The notes under the pieces: generated by a model
Told to the model about the DNA's origin: nothing
Database searches by the model: none
The model's input: the letters and a program-made list of their open reading frames with translations, nothing else
In this document: positions 52,029-61,355 of the stretch, piece after piece
Layout of the letters: the number at the start of each line of letters is the position of its first letter
Numbering within the stretch: position 1 is the stretch's first letter
Position numbers and translations under genes: made by a program
DNA from: Thalassotalea insulae
Lineage (GTDB): Bacteria > Pseudomonadota > Gammaproteobacteria > Enterobacterales > Alteromonadaceae
Direction: 5' to 3'
Assembly (NCBI RefSeq): GCF_030161395.1
Contig: NZ_BSST01000001.1
Coordinates: 1,054,001-1,118,000 of the forward strand
DNA length: 64,000 bases

Positions 52029-53441
52029 ATGAAGAAAAGCTTAATCACTTCCATACTGCTATTAGTATTTTTTTCTACCACAGACGCCTATCCTCAAGAT
52101 ATGGCAACCACTAAGATTAGCTATTGCGTCGACCCAGATTGGGCACCTTACGAATCAATCGAAAATAATCAGCATATCGGTATCTCGAAACAATATCTGA
52201 CGCTAATTGAACAACGCTCTTCTTTACGTTTTACCTTTGTACCAACTCAAACCTGGGCACAAACCCTCTCTTTCATAAGAAATGGTAAATGCCAAGTGAT
52301 CCCTTTGCTCAATAGCTCGATAGAACGCAAACAATTCCTATCTTTTAGCGATGCTTATTTTCATGCCCCCAACGCACTCTATGGTCATTATGATCAAGTC
52401 ATGGTAGGTAATCTTTCCAGCATTACCAAACAATCTGTTGCGGTTGTTGATGGCTACCGGATGCATCAATATTTAACACGTAAATTTCCCGAGATGAAGC
52501 TGATCACGGTAGAGAATGAAAAAGCTGGCTTAATCAAGGTCGCCAATCAGCAAGTTGATTATTTTGTTGGTTCGTTTTACTCCGCCAATAAAATCATTCA
52601 GCAGCATGCACTCGCCCAACTAAGAATTGTTGGCATTGCAGAATTAGAAGATAAATTACGAATGGGCGTAGCTAAAGAGAGTTCTGAACTTTTACCTTAT
52701 ATAAATCAAGCTATTGCCCAGCTAACCTCAGAAGATCACAATAAAGTTTTTAGCTATTTAAAAATGGCCAATTTAGTTAAACAAACTAATTATGCCGTAG
52801 TGTTTAAAACCGCAATTTTCTTTACGTTATTAATTCTGATCTTATCAGCTGCCTATATCCGCTCGGTAAAATACAGCAAGGTACTTGCAGCTAAGAATCA
52901 GATCTTAAAAAACCTCTATCAACAACTCGATCAAAAAAACCAGGAATTAGCTGAAATCAGCATCAGAGATCCGCTGACCCAGCTCTATAACCGCAGTCAT
53001 CTGGCTGAAATTATCGAACAACAAATTCGCTTAAAGCATAGGTATAGCACCACCGCTTGTCTGTTAATGATAGATATTGATGACTTTAAGCAAATTAACG
53101 ATAACTTCGGCCATAAAACCGGCGATGATATTCTCAAACAATTTGCCAAAATTCTCAGTCACTGCGCCCGAGATTCAGATATTGTTGCCCGCTGGGGCGG
53201 TGAAGAATTTGTCTTATTGTGTCCTGAAACTGAACCGGATGAAGCCATGGTGATCGCTAAACGCTTTCAACAAGCGTTAGTTGAAGCACATAAAGATGAT
53301 TTTCCCGTAGTTACCTGTAGCATAGGTATTGCAGAGTTAGACAGTAAAACAACGGCTGAACAGTGGTTTGTCTCTGCCGACAATGCGATGTATTACGCTA
53401 AAGATAAAGGTAAAAATACCGTTCACTGCCTCGAAAGATAA
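52029..53441 (+). CDS. Membrane diguanylate cyclase with periplasmic SBP3 sensor
   Basis: A 470-residue protein. A signal/TM leader is followed by a type-3 solute-binding domain (ISYCVDPDWAPYESIENNQHIGISKQYLTLIEQ, ~28-255), one membrane span (AVVFKTAIFFTLLILILSAAYI), a short coiled coil and a GGDEF domain. The active site is GGEEF. The RxxD I-site is present five residues before it (RDSD), so product feedback is likely. SIRDPLTQLYNRSHL opens the domain. It makes c-di-GMP in response to a periplasmic amino-acid-like ligand; the ligand is unknown. Confidence 0.93.
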   Translation: MKKSLITSILLLVFFSTTDAYPQDMATTKISYCVDPDWAPYESIENNQHIGISKQYLTLIEQRSSLRFTFVPTQTWAQTLSFIRNGKCQVIPLLNSSIERKQFLSFSDAYFHAPNALYGHYDQVMVGNLSSITKQSVAVVDGYRMHQYLTRKFPEMKLITVENEKAGLIKVANQQVDYFVGSFYSANKIIQQHALAQLRIVGIAELEDKLRMGVAKESSELLPYINQAIAQLTSEDHNKVFSYLKMANLVKQTNYAVVFKTAIFFTLLILILSAAYIRSVKYSKVLAAKNQILKNLYQQLDQKNQELAEISIRDPLTQLYNRSHLAEIIEQQIRLKHRYSTTACLLMIDIDDFKQINDNFGHKTGDDILKQFAKILSHCARDSDIVARWGGEEFVLLCPETEPDEAMVIAKRFQQALVEAHKDDFPVVTCSIGIAELDSKTTAEQWFVSADNAMYYAKDKGKNTVHCLER

Positions 53442-53470
53442 AACTGCATCTATGACTGAAATATAGCAAT

Positions 53471-53499
53471 AAAAAACCCCGTAGTTTATAGCTACAGGG
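53471..53499 (-). terminator. Terminator of the acyl-CoA dehydrogenase gene
   Basis: On the minus strand CCCTGTAG pairs with CTACGGGG (one bulge), then TTTTTT. It is 28 bp beyond the stop at 53527. Confidence 0.65.
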
Positions 53500-53526
53500 C
53501 TAATAAAAATTCACTTTCTGCGGAAT

Positions 53527-54681
53527 TTAAATGTCTTTTAATAAATCGCGGGCGATGATCACTTTCTGGATCTCGCTGGTGCCTTCATAAATCGAAGTCA
53601 CCCGCACATCACGCGCCATACGCTCTAGTGGATACTCTTTAATATAACCAGCACCGCCCATTAATTGCAGTGCATCATAACATGCAATATTCGCTTTCTC
53701 GGTAGCGAATAATTTCGCCATAGAGGCAGCCTTGCCAAATGGTAAGCCCTGTTCTTTGGTATAAGCCGCTTGCATTAATAATAAACGCGCCGCTTCTAGA
53801 TCGGTATAACGCTCAGCCAATTTCCATTGTAATCCTTGAAAATCAGCAATTGATTGACCAAACTGCTTACGCTCTACCATATACGCTTTCGCATAATCCA
53901 TCGCAGCTAAGCCTACGCCTAAGGCAAGAGAGCCAATACCAATACGCCCGCCGGCAAGTTCACCAACGGCCACAGCGAAACCTTTATTTTCTTGTCCCAT
54001 CATGGCACTGGCGGGCACTCGGCAATTTTCAAAATGAATTTCATTCGTTGGTGAGGCTTTTTGCCCCATTTTATCTTCGGTTTTGCCCACCGTCATACCC
54101 GGTGTACCTGCTTCGACAATAAAGCAAGAAATGCCCTTGCCTTTTGGCGCGTCAGGGTCGGTTACTGCCCAAACCACGAAAACGCCAGCAAAAGTGCCGC
54201 TAGTAATAAATAACTTACTGCCATTGATAATATATTCATCGCCATCTTTAACCGCAGTAGTTTTCATTCCTGCAGGATCTGACCCCGCAGTGTTCTCCGT
54301 TAAACAAAAAGCGCCAGCTTTATACTCACCGCTACATAATTTAGGAAGATATAACTGCTTTTGCTCTTCATTACCAACCGCCTGAATGACTTCCGCAACC
54401 ATATTTGTCACAGAGGTTGTTACCGCTGTTGATGCACAAGCTTTTGCTAATTCTGTGATTGCGACACTAAAGGCTACTGAACCCGCTTCAACTCCACCAT
54501 ACTCAGCTTTAACGTTGAGGCCCATAAAACCTAGCTCTGTTAATTGAGCCAGGTTAGCCAGAAATATTTCCTGGTTCTGCGTTTCATCAAGCTCCGCAGC
54601 AACAGGAGCTAACTCAGTTTCAGCAAATTTTCTTGCCATATCCTGAATCATCATTTGCTCTTCAGTTAATGAAAGATCCAT
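53527..54681 (-). CDS. Acyl-CoA dehydrogenase
   Basis: A 384-residue flavoenzyme. FCLTENTAGSDPAGMKTTAV and WAVTDPDAPKGKGISCFIVE contact FAD and substrate. RKQFGQSIADFQGLQWKLAE and LQLMGGAGYIKEYPLERMARDVRVTSIYEGTSEIQ (catalytic Glu in the YEGTSEIQ motif) complete it. It resembles short-chain/branched-chain dehydrogenases. It stands alone; no other beta-oxidation gene adjoins it. Confidence 0.93.
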   Translation of the reverse strand: MDLSLTEEQMMIQDMARKFAETELAPVAAELDETQNQEIFLANLAQLTELGFMGLNVKAEYGGVEAGSVAFSVAITELAKACASTAVTTSVTNMVAEVIQAVGNEEQKQLYLPKLCSGEYKAGAFCLTENTAGSDPAGMKTTAVKDGDEYIINGSKLFITSGTFAGVFVVWAVTDPDAPKGKGISCFIVEAGTPGMTVGKTEDKMGQKASPTNEIHFENCRVPASAMMGQENKGFAVAVGELAGGRIGIGSLALGVGLAAMDYAKAYMVERKQFGQSIADFQGLQWKLAERYTDLEAARLLLMQAAYTKEQGLPFGKAASMAKLFATEKANIACYDALQLMGGAGYIKEYPLERMARDVRVTSIYEGTSEIQKVIIARDLLKDI

Positions 54682-54829
54682 ACATTCCTCACAATCACTA
54701 TATTCTTATCGCTATAGTGTAAACAAAGATCCAGTTTTACACATCAATTATTTAACGTTTACGTTAACTTCCTTCTTGTCTTTTAGTCATTTCATCGCCG
54801 CTTTTATGCATCCATACATCCATGCTATC

Positions 54830-54857
54830 GCGACATATCGTACATCCTGTCCATAAA
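54830..54857 (-). repeat. Dispersed intergenic repeat, copy E
   Basis: On the minus strand the uppP terminator leads into ATGGACAGGATGTACGATATG, two bases off copy A. The flank to 54808 (CATGGATGTATGGATG on the minus strand) may be part of the element. Confidence 0.7.
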
Positions 54858-54877
54858 AACGCGCCTTTTGGCGCGTT
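54858..54877 (-). terminator. Terminator of uppP
   Basis: An 8-bp GC-rich stem AACGCGCC / GGCGCGTT with a 4-base loop and a T run on the minus strand, 24 bp after the stop. Confidence 0.85.
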
Positions 54878-54901
54878 CAATTAATCTTTATCAAGCTAGT
54901 C

Positions 54902-55729
54902 TTAGGCAAGTACAAACCACAATAACCCTGCGCCAAGCAACAAACGATAAATCACAAACGGCATCATTCCCATACGGGCCACGATGATCAAAAAGTAATG
55001 AATACAGGCATAAGCACTAATAAATGCCAATACACTCCCCATTGCCATCGCATACCAATCAACCGGTTCAACATCAAAAATCAGCTTAGCCGTTAAGTAA
55101 CTGCCTGCCATTGCAATTGCAGGAATCGATAATAAAAATGAAAAACGCGCGGCATTTTCTTTGGTTAAGCCTAGCATTAGTCCCATGGTCATAGTTATTC
55201 CTGAACGAGAAGTACCAGGGATTAACGCTATCGCTTGCGCTAAACCGATCAAAAATGCCCCTTTGAAACCAAGCTTTTCTAAACTAACATTTTGCTTAGC
55301 CTTAATATCCGCATAGCCTAAGAACACACCAAATATAAGTGTCGTTATCGCCATCACGAGTGCAGTACGCAAGTGCGCTTCGATAAAGTCCTTACCAAAT
55401 AAACCAAACAATCCTGCAGGTATAGTGGCAAATAAAATCCACCACGCTAACTTACCATTAAGTTTTTGATCATAAGTTAATGCCGCATCATCTTCTTTGT
55501 TTGGCGTTAATGTTGCGTACCAGGCAATTAACATATCGCCAATTTCTTTACGAAAATATATACACACCGCCATTAGTGACCCAACATGTACCGCTACATC
55601 AAAGGCTATCCCTTGCTCTTGCCAACCAAATAATTGTGAAGGTAATAATAAATGAGCAGAGCTTGAAATTGGCAAAAATTCGGTTAATCCCTGAATCAAA
55701 GCTAAGAAAAATATCTCCAATGTTGACAT
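54902..55729 (-). CDS. uppP: Undecaprenyl-diphosphate phosphatase UppP
   Basis: A 275-residue inner-membrane protein with about eight spans. GLTEFLPISSSAHLLLP and IPGTSRSGITMTMGL are the BacA/UppP active-site motifs. It recycles the lipid carrier for peptidoglycan and glycan synthesis. It lies 5 bp downstream of folK. Confidence 0.96.
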   Translation of the reverse strand: MSTLEIFFLALIQGLTEFLPISSSAHLLLPSQLFGWQEQGIAFDVAVHVGSLMAVCIYFRKEIGDMLIAWYATLTPNKEDDAALTYDQKLNGKLAWWILFATIPAGLFGLFGKDFIEAHLRTALVMAITTLIFGVFLGYADIKAKQNVSLEKLGFKGAFLIGLAQAIALIPGTSRSGITMTMGLMLGLTKENAARFSFLLSIPAIAMAGSYLTAKLIFDVEPVDWYAMAMGSVLAFISAYACIHYFLIIVARMGMMPFVIYRLLLGAGLLWFVLA

Positions 55730-55734
55730 AAATT

Positions 55735-56238
55735 TTAAAATTCCTGTTCTGGTGACCAGCTTAATGGCACCTTTATAAGTTGTTGTTGTGATTTATCGTA
55801 TGCTTGCCATAACTGGCCAAATGTTTGATTTAATATTGGGTGGAGCACATCAGGCGCTATTTCGGCGAGTGGCCACAAGACAAAGGCATTAAACGTAATT
55901 TCAGAGCGCGGCACTTGCACAGGCTCTTGAGCTACTAAATCATCATAAAGTAAAATATCTAGATCCAAAGTTCGCGGACTAAATTTTTTCGCATCAATTT
56001 CCCGGCCGTGTGCATACTCAAGCTCTCTTAATTGCTGACTCAAGCTGGTAATATCTAACGAAGTGTCAAAACCAACCACCATATTATAAAACGGTGAGCC
56101 GCTAAAACCGACCGCTTCACTTTCAAATAATGAAGATAAGGTTAATGCACCAAGTTGTCTGTTTAACGCTGTCAAACCGCTGAAAAGATTTTTTTCACGC
56201 TCGATATTGGTGCCGATTGATAGGTAGACTCGCGCCAT
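55735..56238 (-). CDS. folK: HPPK (folate pyrophosphokinase) FolK
   Basis: A 167-residue kinase for the folate precursor. YLSIGTNIEREKNL, ESEAVGFSGSPFYNMVVGF and FSPRTLDLDILLYDDLV, VPRSEITFNAFVLWPLAEIAP match HPPK. The stop/start overlap with folB is one base. Confidence 0.94.
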   Translation of the reverse strand: MARVYLSIGTNIEREKNLFSGLTALNRQLGALTLSSLFESEAVGFSGSPFYNMVVGFDTSLDITSLSQQLRELEYAHGREIDAKKFSPRTLDLDILLYDDLVAQEPVQVPRSEITFNAFVLWPLAEIAPDVLHPILNQTFGQLWQAYDKSQQQLIKVPLSWSPEQEF

Positions 56239-56594
56239 TACACCCTTTGGCCTCGTTCGATTTCAACACCAACTGTTTGCGCATTATGCACCGCATTGGG
56301 TTTACCGATAGACAATTTAAGCCAGGGAATGTGATATTGCTGCATTAAGAATGTCGCTAGACGCTCTGCTAAGGTCTCTATTAAATCCACCGGATTCTGA
56401 TTAGCAAACTCTGCTATTCTTTCCGAAATGTCTGCATAATCCAAGGTTTTGGCAAGTTCATCATTTTCCGCTGCCGCGGCAGTATGCCAACCCATAGATA
56501 AATCAATAACTAAGGTTTGTTTAATTTCTTTTTCCCAGGCATAAAACCCTATCGTGGTTTGTATACTCAGGCCCTTAATGAAGACTTTATCCAT
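56238..56594 (-). CDS. folB: Dihydroneopterin aldolase FolB
   Basis: A 118-residue enzyme. FIKGLSIQTTIGFYAWEKEIKQTL, LDYADISERIAEFA and LIETLAERLATFLMQQY are FolB motifs; SIGKPNAVHNAQTVGVEIER ends it. It is the step before FolK. It is divergent from plsY. Confidence 0.94.
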   Translation of the reverse strand: MDKVFIKGLSIQTTIGFYAWEKEIKQTLVIDLSMGWHTAAAAENDELAKTLDYADISERIAEFANQNPVDLIETLAERLATFLMQQYHIPWLKLSIGKPNAVHNAQTVGVEIERGQRV

Positions 56595-56735
56595 GTTTAT
56601 TCTCTTTCAATCAATAACGATCAGTGGCAAGCTAACAATAAATGGCGAGTTTACCTGCCTAAGAGTAGAAAAACTAGCTTAGATAAAGGTACAATTGCTA
56701 AAGTCTAGAAATATTTTCAAGGAGATTGCGCTGCA

Positions 56736-57335
56736 ATGTTGTGGCTGACACTAGGATTAACTATCCTGGCCTATTTAGTAGGTTCAATCTCCAGTGCAAT
56801 TCTGGTCTGCAAACTTTTATCTCTGCCAGATCCAAGAACTCAGGGTTCAAATAACCCCGGGGCTACTAATGTTTACCGCATCGGCGGTAAAGCTGCCGCT
56901 ATCAGTGTCTTAGTATTTGATATTTTAAAAGGTGCGGTTCCGGTATGGGGCGCCTATTTTCTCAAAGTAGACCCTATCTCTTTAGGTATCATCGCATTAG
57001 CGAGTTGTTTGGGACATATGTTCCCAGTGTTTTTTCAATTTAAAGGCGGAAAAGCCGTTGCTACGGCATTTGGCGTATTATTACCAATAGGGTTAGATTT
57101 AGGTGGTTTGCTGGTATTAACCTGGTATAGCGTCGCGAAAATCACTCATTATTCCAGTCTGGCAGCAATTGTTTCAGTTTCACTAGCACCATTTTATATC
57201 TGGTTGTTAAAACCGCTCTATACCTATCCAGCGATGATGCTATCCATTTTGATCCTTCTTCGACACAAAGCAAATATTGTCCGGTTAATCAAAGGCACAG
57301 AACCAAAGATCACCAGTAAAAAACTCAACTCTTAA
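56736..57335 (+). CDS. plsY: Glycerol-3-phosphate acyltransferase PlsY
   Basis: A 199-residue membrane protein with about five spans. SIS SAILVCKLL, DPRTQGSNNPGATNVYRIGGK and LGHMFPVFFQFKGGKAVATAFG are the three PlsY motifs. It uses acyl-phosphate for phospholipid synthesis. GGAG is 11 bases from the ATG, slightly long. It converges on tsaD with a 6-bp gap. Confidence 0.95.
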   Translation: MLWLTLGLTILAYLVGSISSAILVCKLLSLPDPRTQGSNNPGATNVYRIGGKAAAISVLVFDILKGAVPVWGAYFLKVDPISLGIIALASCLGHMFPVFFQFKGGKAVATAFGVLLPIGLDLGGLLVLTWYSVAKITHYSSLAAIVSVSLAPFYIWLLKPLYTYPAMMLSILILLRHKANIVRLIKGTEPKITSKKLNS

Positions 57336-57341
57336 CCTTAT

Positions 57342-58370
57342 CTATATCGGCGGCAAGGTATCTAACGGCCAACGGGGCGTCGCTTTAAAAGTTAAATCTG
57401 TGGTTACCCCTGCTTTTAATCGTTGCATACCGGCATAAGCTATCATCGCCCCGTTGTCGGTACAAAACTCAGGCCGAGGATAATAAACCTTGCCCTTTAA
57501 TTTCGCGGTAATTTGTGCCAGTTTGGCTCTTAGTTCCGTGTTAGCACTGACACCGCCTGCGATAACGAGTCGTTTTAACTGACACTGCTCTAACGCCCGG
57601 CGACATTTAATGGCTAAGGTATCAACCACAGCTTCCTGAAACGCATACGCAATATCCGCATGGGTTTGTTCGCTCATAACTCCCTGTTGTTCCGTTTCTT
57701 TACGAATACAGTTAGCGGCAAAAGTTTTTAAGCCGCTAAAGCTAAAATCAAGTCCAGGTCTATCTGTCATTGGCCGAGGGAATTTATATTTTCCTTTTTC
57801 CCCTTGCTCTGCCATTTTTGCAAGTACTGGCCCACCAGGATAATCTAAACCGAGTAATTTGGCCGTTTTATCAAATGCCTCACCCGCGGCATCATCGACA
57901 GACTCACCCAAAAGTTGATAATGACCAATGCCGTCAACCCGCACCAGCATGGTATGACCGCCTGAGACTAATAATGCGACAAACGGAAACTCTGGGACAT
58001 CATCTTCCAACATAGGTGCTAACAGGTGTCCTTCCATATGATGCACTGGCACCGCAGGAATATTCCAGCCATAAGCGAGACTTCTGCCAATCGAGCAGCC
58101 GACCAATAAAGCGCCGACCAATCCCGGCCCCGCAGTATATGCGACGCCATCTAACTCTTGCGGGGTCATATTAGCGTCTTTTAGTACTTCCTTGATTAAC
58201 GGAATAGTTTTACGCACATGGTCACGCGACGCCAGCTCCGGCACCACACCACCATAATCAGCATGCACAGCTATTTGACTATAGATACGATGCGCCATAA
58301 TACCTTGTGATTCATCATAAATCGCAATTCCTGTTTCATCGCAAGATGTTTCAATACCTAAAATTCGCAT
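57342..58370 (-). CDS. tsaD: tRNA threonylcarbamoyladenosine transferase TsaD
   Basis: A 342-residue universal enzyme for t6A37 in ANN-decoding tRNAs. GIETSCDETGIAIYD, the metal-binding HHMEGHLLAPM, LLVSGGHTMLV and VIAGGVSANTELR are present. It is divergent from rpsU, as in many Gammaproteobacteria. Confidence 0.97.
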   Translation of the reverse strand: MRILGIETSCDETGIAIYDESQGIMAHRIYSQIAVHADYGGVVPELASRDHVRKTIPLIKEVLKDANMTPQELDGVAYTAGPGLVGALLVGCSIGRSLAYGWNIPAVPVHHMEGHLLAPMLEDDVPEFPFVALLVSGGHTMLVRVDGIGHYQLLGESVDDAAGEAFDKTAKLLGLDYPGGPVLAKMAEQGEKGKYKFPRPMTDRPGLDFSFSGLKTFAANCIRKETEQQGVMSEQTHADIAYAFQEAVVDTLAIKCRRALEQCQLKRLVIAGGVSANTELRAKLAQITAKLKGKVYYPRPEFCTDNGAMIAYAGMQRLKAGVTTDLTFKATPRWPLDTLPPI

Positions 58371-58462
58371 AGCTTCTGTTAACCGATTTGATAAGACCTA
58401 AACTTCAAAGGCGCAATTCTACCTAGTTCGATAGGTTTTCACCAGCCAATTTCAATTATAAC

Positions 58463-58492
58463 TTTACAACGGTGGTAGCTTAGCATTAGAAT
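58463..58492 (+). promoter_or_regulatory. Sigma-70 promoter of the rpsU operon
   Basis: TTTACA, 18 bases, TAGAAT, about 95 bp upstream of rpsU, in the tsaD-rpsU gap. Found by eye; other promoters may exist. Confidence 0.45.
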
Positions 58493-58587
58493 ACGTCACC
58501 CATTTTTGATAGAGCGGGTGAATGGCGAGGCAAATTGTCGAGTCTGAAGCCGATTTATATAGATACATAACTAAGGTAAGAGGCACA

Positions 58588-58803
58588 ATGCCAGTAATTA
58601 AAGTAAGAGAAAACGAACCATTTGACGTAGCACTACGTCGTTTTAAACGTTCATGTGAAAAAGCAGGTATCCTTTCAGAAGTTCGTCGTCGCGAATGTTA
58701 TGAAAAACCAACTTGGGAACGTAAACGTAAAAAAGCAGCGGCAGTAAAACGTGCTGCGAAGAAGCTTTCTCGTGAGAACGCTCGTCGCGTTCGCATGTAC
58801 TAA
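58588..58803 (+). CDS. rpsU: 30S ribosomal protein S21
   Basis: A 71-residue basic protein. I start at ATG 58588 (AGAGG upstream), although the frame opens at 58522. PVIKVRENEPFDVALRRFKRSCEKAGI and the Lys/Arg-rich C-terminus ENARRVRMY match S21 over its full length. It is the first gene of the macromolecular-synthesis cluster. Confidence 0.97.
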   Translation: MPVIKVRENEPFDVALRRFKRSCEKAGILSEVRRRECYEKPTWERKRKKAAAVKRAAKKLSRENARRVRMY

Positions 58804-58841
58804 GAACACCTTAGTTATTTGAGTTTACTAACTTTAGTAAA

Positions 58842-59288
58842 ATGAGCTTACATAGCCACCTCAAAGATGAAATGAAAAATGCCATGCGTGCCAAAGACAA
58901 ATTACGTCTTGGCGTTATCCGCATGGCATTGTCTGCTATCAAGCAAGCCGAAATTGATCACAACACCGAAGCAACTGATGACAATATTATTGCTATTTTG
59001 ACCAAAATGGTAAAACAGCGTAAAGAGTCTATCAAGATGTTCACGGATGGTGGTCGAGAAGATATGGCTGCAAATGAACAGGCAGAAGTTGCGGCACTGG
59101 AAACATTCCTGCCACAGCCACTATCAAAAGATGAAATTCAACAATTAATTGAAACTGCAATTACCGAATCAGGTGCTAGTTCTATGGCTGATATGGGTAA
59201 AGTGATGGCAATTTTAAAGCCAGCGATGCAGGGTAAAGCTGATTTAGGTGCCGTTAGTGGCCAAGTCAGAGCCGTACTCAATCAATAG
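58842..59288 (+). CDS. yqeY: YqeY / GatB-related protein
   Basis: A 148-residue protein. LHSHLKDEMKNAMRAKDKLRLGVIRMALSAIKQAEID, KMVKQRKESIKMFTDGGRED and AEVAALETFLPQPLS are the YqeY pattern; the C-terminal helices resemble the GatB tail that binds tRNA. Molecular role is unclear. It lies between rpsU and dnaG, as in Vibrio and Shewanella. Confidence 0.93.
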   Translation: MSLHSHLKDEMKNAMRAKDKLRLGVIRMALSAIKQAEIDHNTEATDDNIIAILTKMVKQRKESIKMFTDGGREDMAANEQAEVAALETFLPQPLSKDEIQQLIETAITESGASSMADMGKVMAILKPAMQGKADLGAVSGQVRAVLNQ

Positions 59289-59310
59289 TCACGGATCTAA
59301 ACTTTTTCTT

Positions 59311-59344
59311 AAAAGCCGCCTCTATATAAATAAAGGCGGCTTTT
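59311..59344 (+). terminator. Terminator-like hairpin after yqeY
   Basis: An 11-bp stem AAAAGCCGCCT / AGGCGGCTTTT with a 12-base loop. It should reduce rpsU-yqeY read-through into dnaG, as the E. coli rpsU-dnaG attenuator does. Confidence 0.85.
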
Positions 59345-59448
59345 TTATTTCACTATAAAGTAGATAAACGCTTTTTATTGTCTTAACGCTAATATCAAAG
59401 GTAAACTGAGTACTACCTTTTTCATTATTTAACAGGTCTTTTATTTTA

Positions 59449-61206
59449 ATGGCAGGCATGATTCCCCGACAGTTTATTGATGATTTATTAGCTCGGGCTG
59501 ATATTGTTGAATTAATTAACTTACGTGTACCATTAAAAAAGGCGGGCAAAAATTATCAGGCTTGCTGCCCGTTTCATACTGAAAAATCACCTTCTTTTAG
59601 CGTCAGTCCAGATAAACAGTTTTACCACTGCTTTGGCTGCGGCGAACACGGTAATGCCATTTCGTTCTTAATGGAATTTGACCGCTTAGAATTTCCCGAT
59701 GCCATAGAAGAGCTTGCCGCCCATTACAATATGGAAGTGCCGAGAGAGCAAAACAATCAGTCTCCAGCACAAATCAAGCAACAGCAGCAAGCTTATCAGC
59801 AAAAACAAGATGATTATGCGCTAATGGCAGATATCAGCCGCTTCTACCAACAACAGCTAAAAGTAGCTGAAGATAAAGCTGTTGCAGTTGATTATCTAAA
59901 AGGCAGAGGTCTCAGTGGTCAGATAGCGAAAAAATTTGGTATCGGTTATATCAGCGATCAATGGGACAACATGATGCGTGCCTTTGCTAAAAATTCGCAT
60001 GTGACGCAGCAACTGATCGATTTGGGCATGGCGATTCAAGGAGATAAAAATAAACCTTATGATCGCTTTCGTGGCCGCATTATGTTCCCTATCCACGACA
60101 AACGCGGTCGAGTTATTGGCTTTGGCGGTCGAGTATTAGGTGATGGTACACCGAAATACCTTAACTCACCAGAGACGCGAATTTATCATAAAGGCCAAGA
60201 ACTATATGGCCTATATGAAGCGAAACAAGCCAATAAACAACTCGAACGCATTGTTATCGTCGAAGGTTATATGGATGTGGTTGCTCTGGCCCAGCACGGT
60301 GTTGAATACGCCGTTGCTTCATTAGGCACTGCCACCACACCTGAGCAATTGCAAACGTTATTTCGTACCGTAAAAGAAGTCATTTGTTGTTATGATGGAG
60401 ACAGAGCAGGTAAAGATGCAGCATGGCGCGCGATGGAAAATGCCTTGCCACTGATCCAAGATGGTTATTCGCTTAAGTTTGTTTTTCTACCAGATGGTGA
60501 AGATCCCGATTCTTTAATCAGGGTACAAGGTCAACAAGCCTTTGAGCATATCCTTGAACAAGCAACACCATTAACTGAATTTTTATTTGAACATCTAATG
60601 CAACAAACAGAGATGAATTCTCTGGAAGGTAAAGCGGCTTTAATGGGGTCATTTCAACCCTTGCTGACAAAAATGCCAGAAAGCACAATTAAAGACGGCA
60701 TCATCACTAAACTTGCGCATAATTTTGGCGCTGGCAGTGAGAAACAATTAGCCAAGCTCAACCAAAAAGCTAACCAAAGTAGCATACAACAAGCCACACA
60801 AAAACAACCAAAAGTAACCCCGGTAAGATTAGCTATTGCATTATTACTTGAATATCCCCATATAGTAGATGCACTGCCAGACCCATATGTTTTAGCCCAG
60901 CTAGATATGCCTGGCGTAGCCTTGTTAAACCAATTGATCAGTTTGTGTAAAAACAACAGTAAGGCAAACAGCGCTCAGCTTATTGAACACTTTAGAGGAA
61001 CGGCAGAAGGTAAACAACTGACTAAACTAATATGCTGGCAACATCATGTCACTGCAGAAGCGGCAGAAAATGTTTTTTTAGACAGCATAGAAAAACTATT
61101 AGATAGCTTTGTCGAACAACGTACAGAGCAGTTATTGCAAAAAGCAAGAACGGGACAAATGAGTCCAAACGAAAAACAGGAACTGCAAGCGTTATTAAAT
61201 GCGTAA
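59449..61206 (+). CDS. dnaG: DNA primase DnaG
   Basis: A 585-residue primase. The N-terminal zinc site is CCPFHTEKSPSFSVSPDKQFYHCFGC. The TOPRIM region has VEGYMDVVALAQHG and CYDGDRAGKDAA with acidic metal ligands. The C-terminal helicase-binding domain fills residues ~440-585. It synthesises RNA primers at replication forks. No clear RBS precedes the ATG, in line with its low expression in this operon. Confidence 0.96.
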   Translation: MAGMIPRQFIDDLLARADIVELINLRVPLKKAGKNYQACCPFHTEKSPSFSVSPDKQFYHCFGCGEHGNAISFLMEFDRLEFPDAIEELAAHYNMEVPREQNNQSPAQIKQQQQAYQQKQDDYALMADISRFYQQQLKVAEDKAVAVDYLKGRGLSGQIAKKFGIGYISDQWDNMMRAFAKNSHVTQQLIDLGMAIQGDKNKPYDRFRGRIMFPIHDKRGRVIGFGGRVLGDGTPKYLNSPETRIYHKGQELYGLYEAKQANKQLERIVIVEGYMDVVALAQHGVEYAVASLGTATTPEQLQTLFRTVKEVICCYDGDRAGKDAAWRAMENALPLIQDGYSLKFVFLPDGEDPDSLIRVQGQQAFEHILEQATPLTEFLFEHLMQQTEMNSLEGKAALMGSFQPLLTKMPESTIKDGIITKLAHNFGAGSEKQLAKLNQKANQSSIQQATQKQPKVTPVRLAIALLLEYPHIVDALPDPYVLAQLDMPGVALLNQLISLCKNNSKANSAQLIEHFRGTAEGKQLTKLICWQHHVTAEAAENVFLDSIEKLLDSFVEQRTEQLLQKARTGQMSPNEKQELQALLNA

Positions 61207-61230
61207 AACCCGTAAGAATAACCAGAAGCT

Positions 61231-61239
61231 TGCTATAAT
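61231..61239 (+). promoter_or_regulatory. Extended -10 promoter upstream of rpoD
   Basis: TGCTATAAT, a consensus extended -10 element without a good -35, in the 150-bp dnaG-rpoD gap. Confidence 0.5.
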
Positions 61240-61355
61240 TTACATTATTAACCTCAAGTTAAACAACATTTTTGCTGGTAATTTTATAAGCAATTTGCTA
61301 AAATTTCCGGCTTTACTGTTCGTAATTTGATAGCCAAAAAGGTGGACACTCGTCA

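Noticed and set aside
58522..58587. Extended RpsU N-terminus
   Set aside because: S21 starts with PVIKVRENE in all known cases; the extension is leader sequence.
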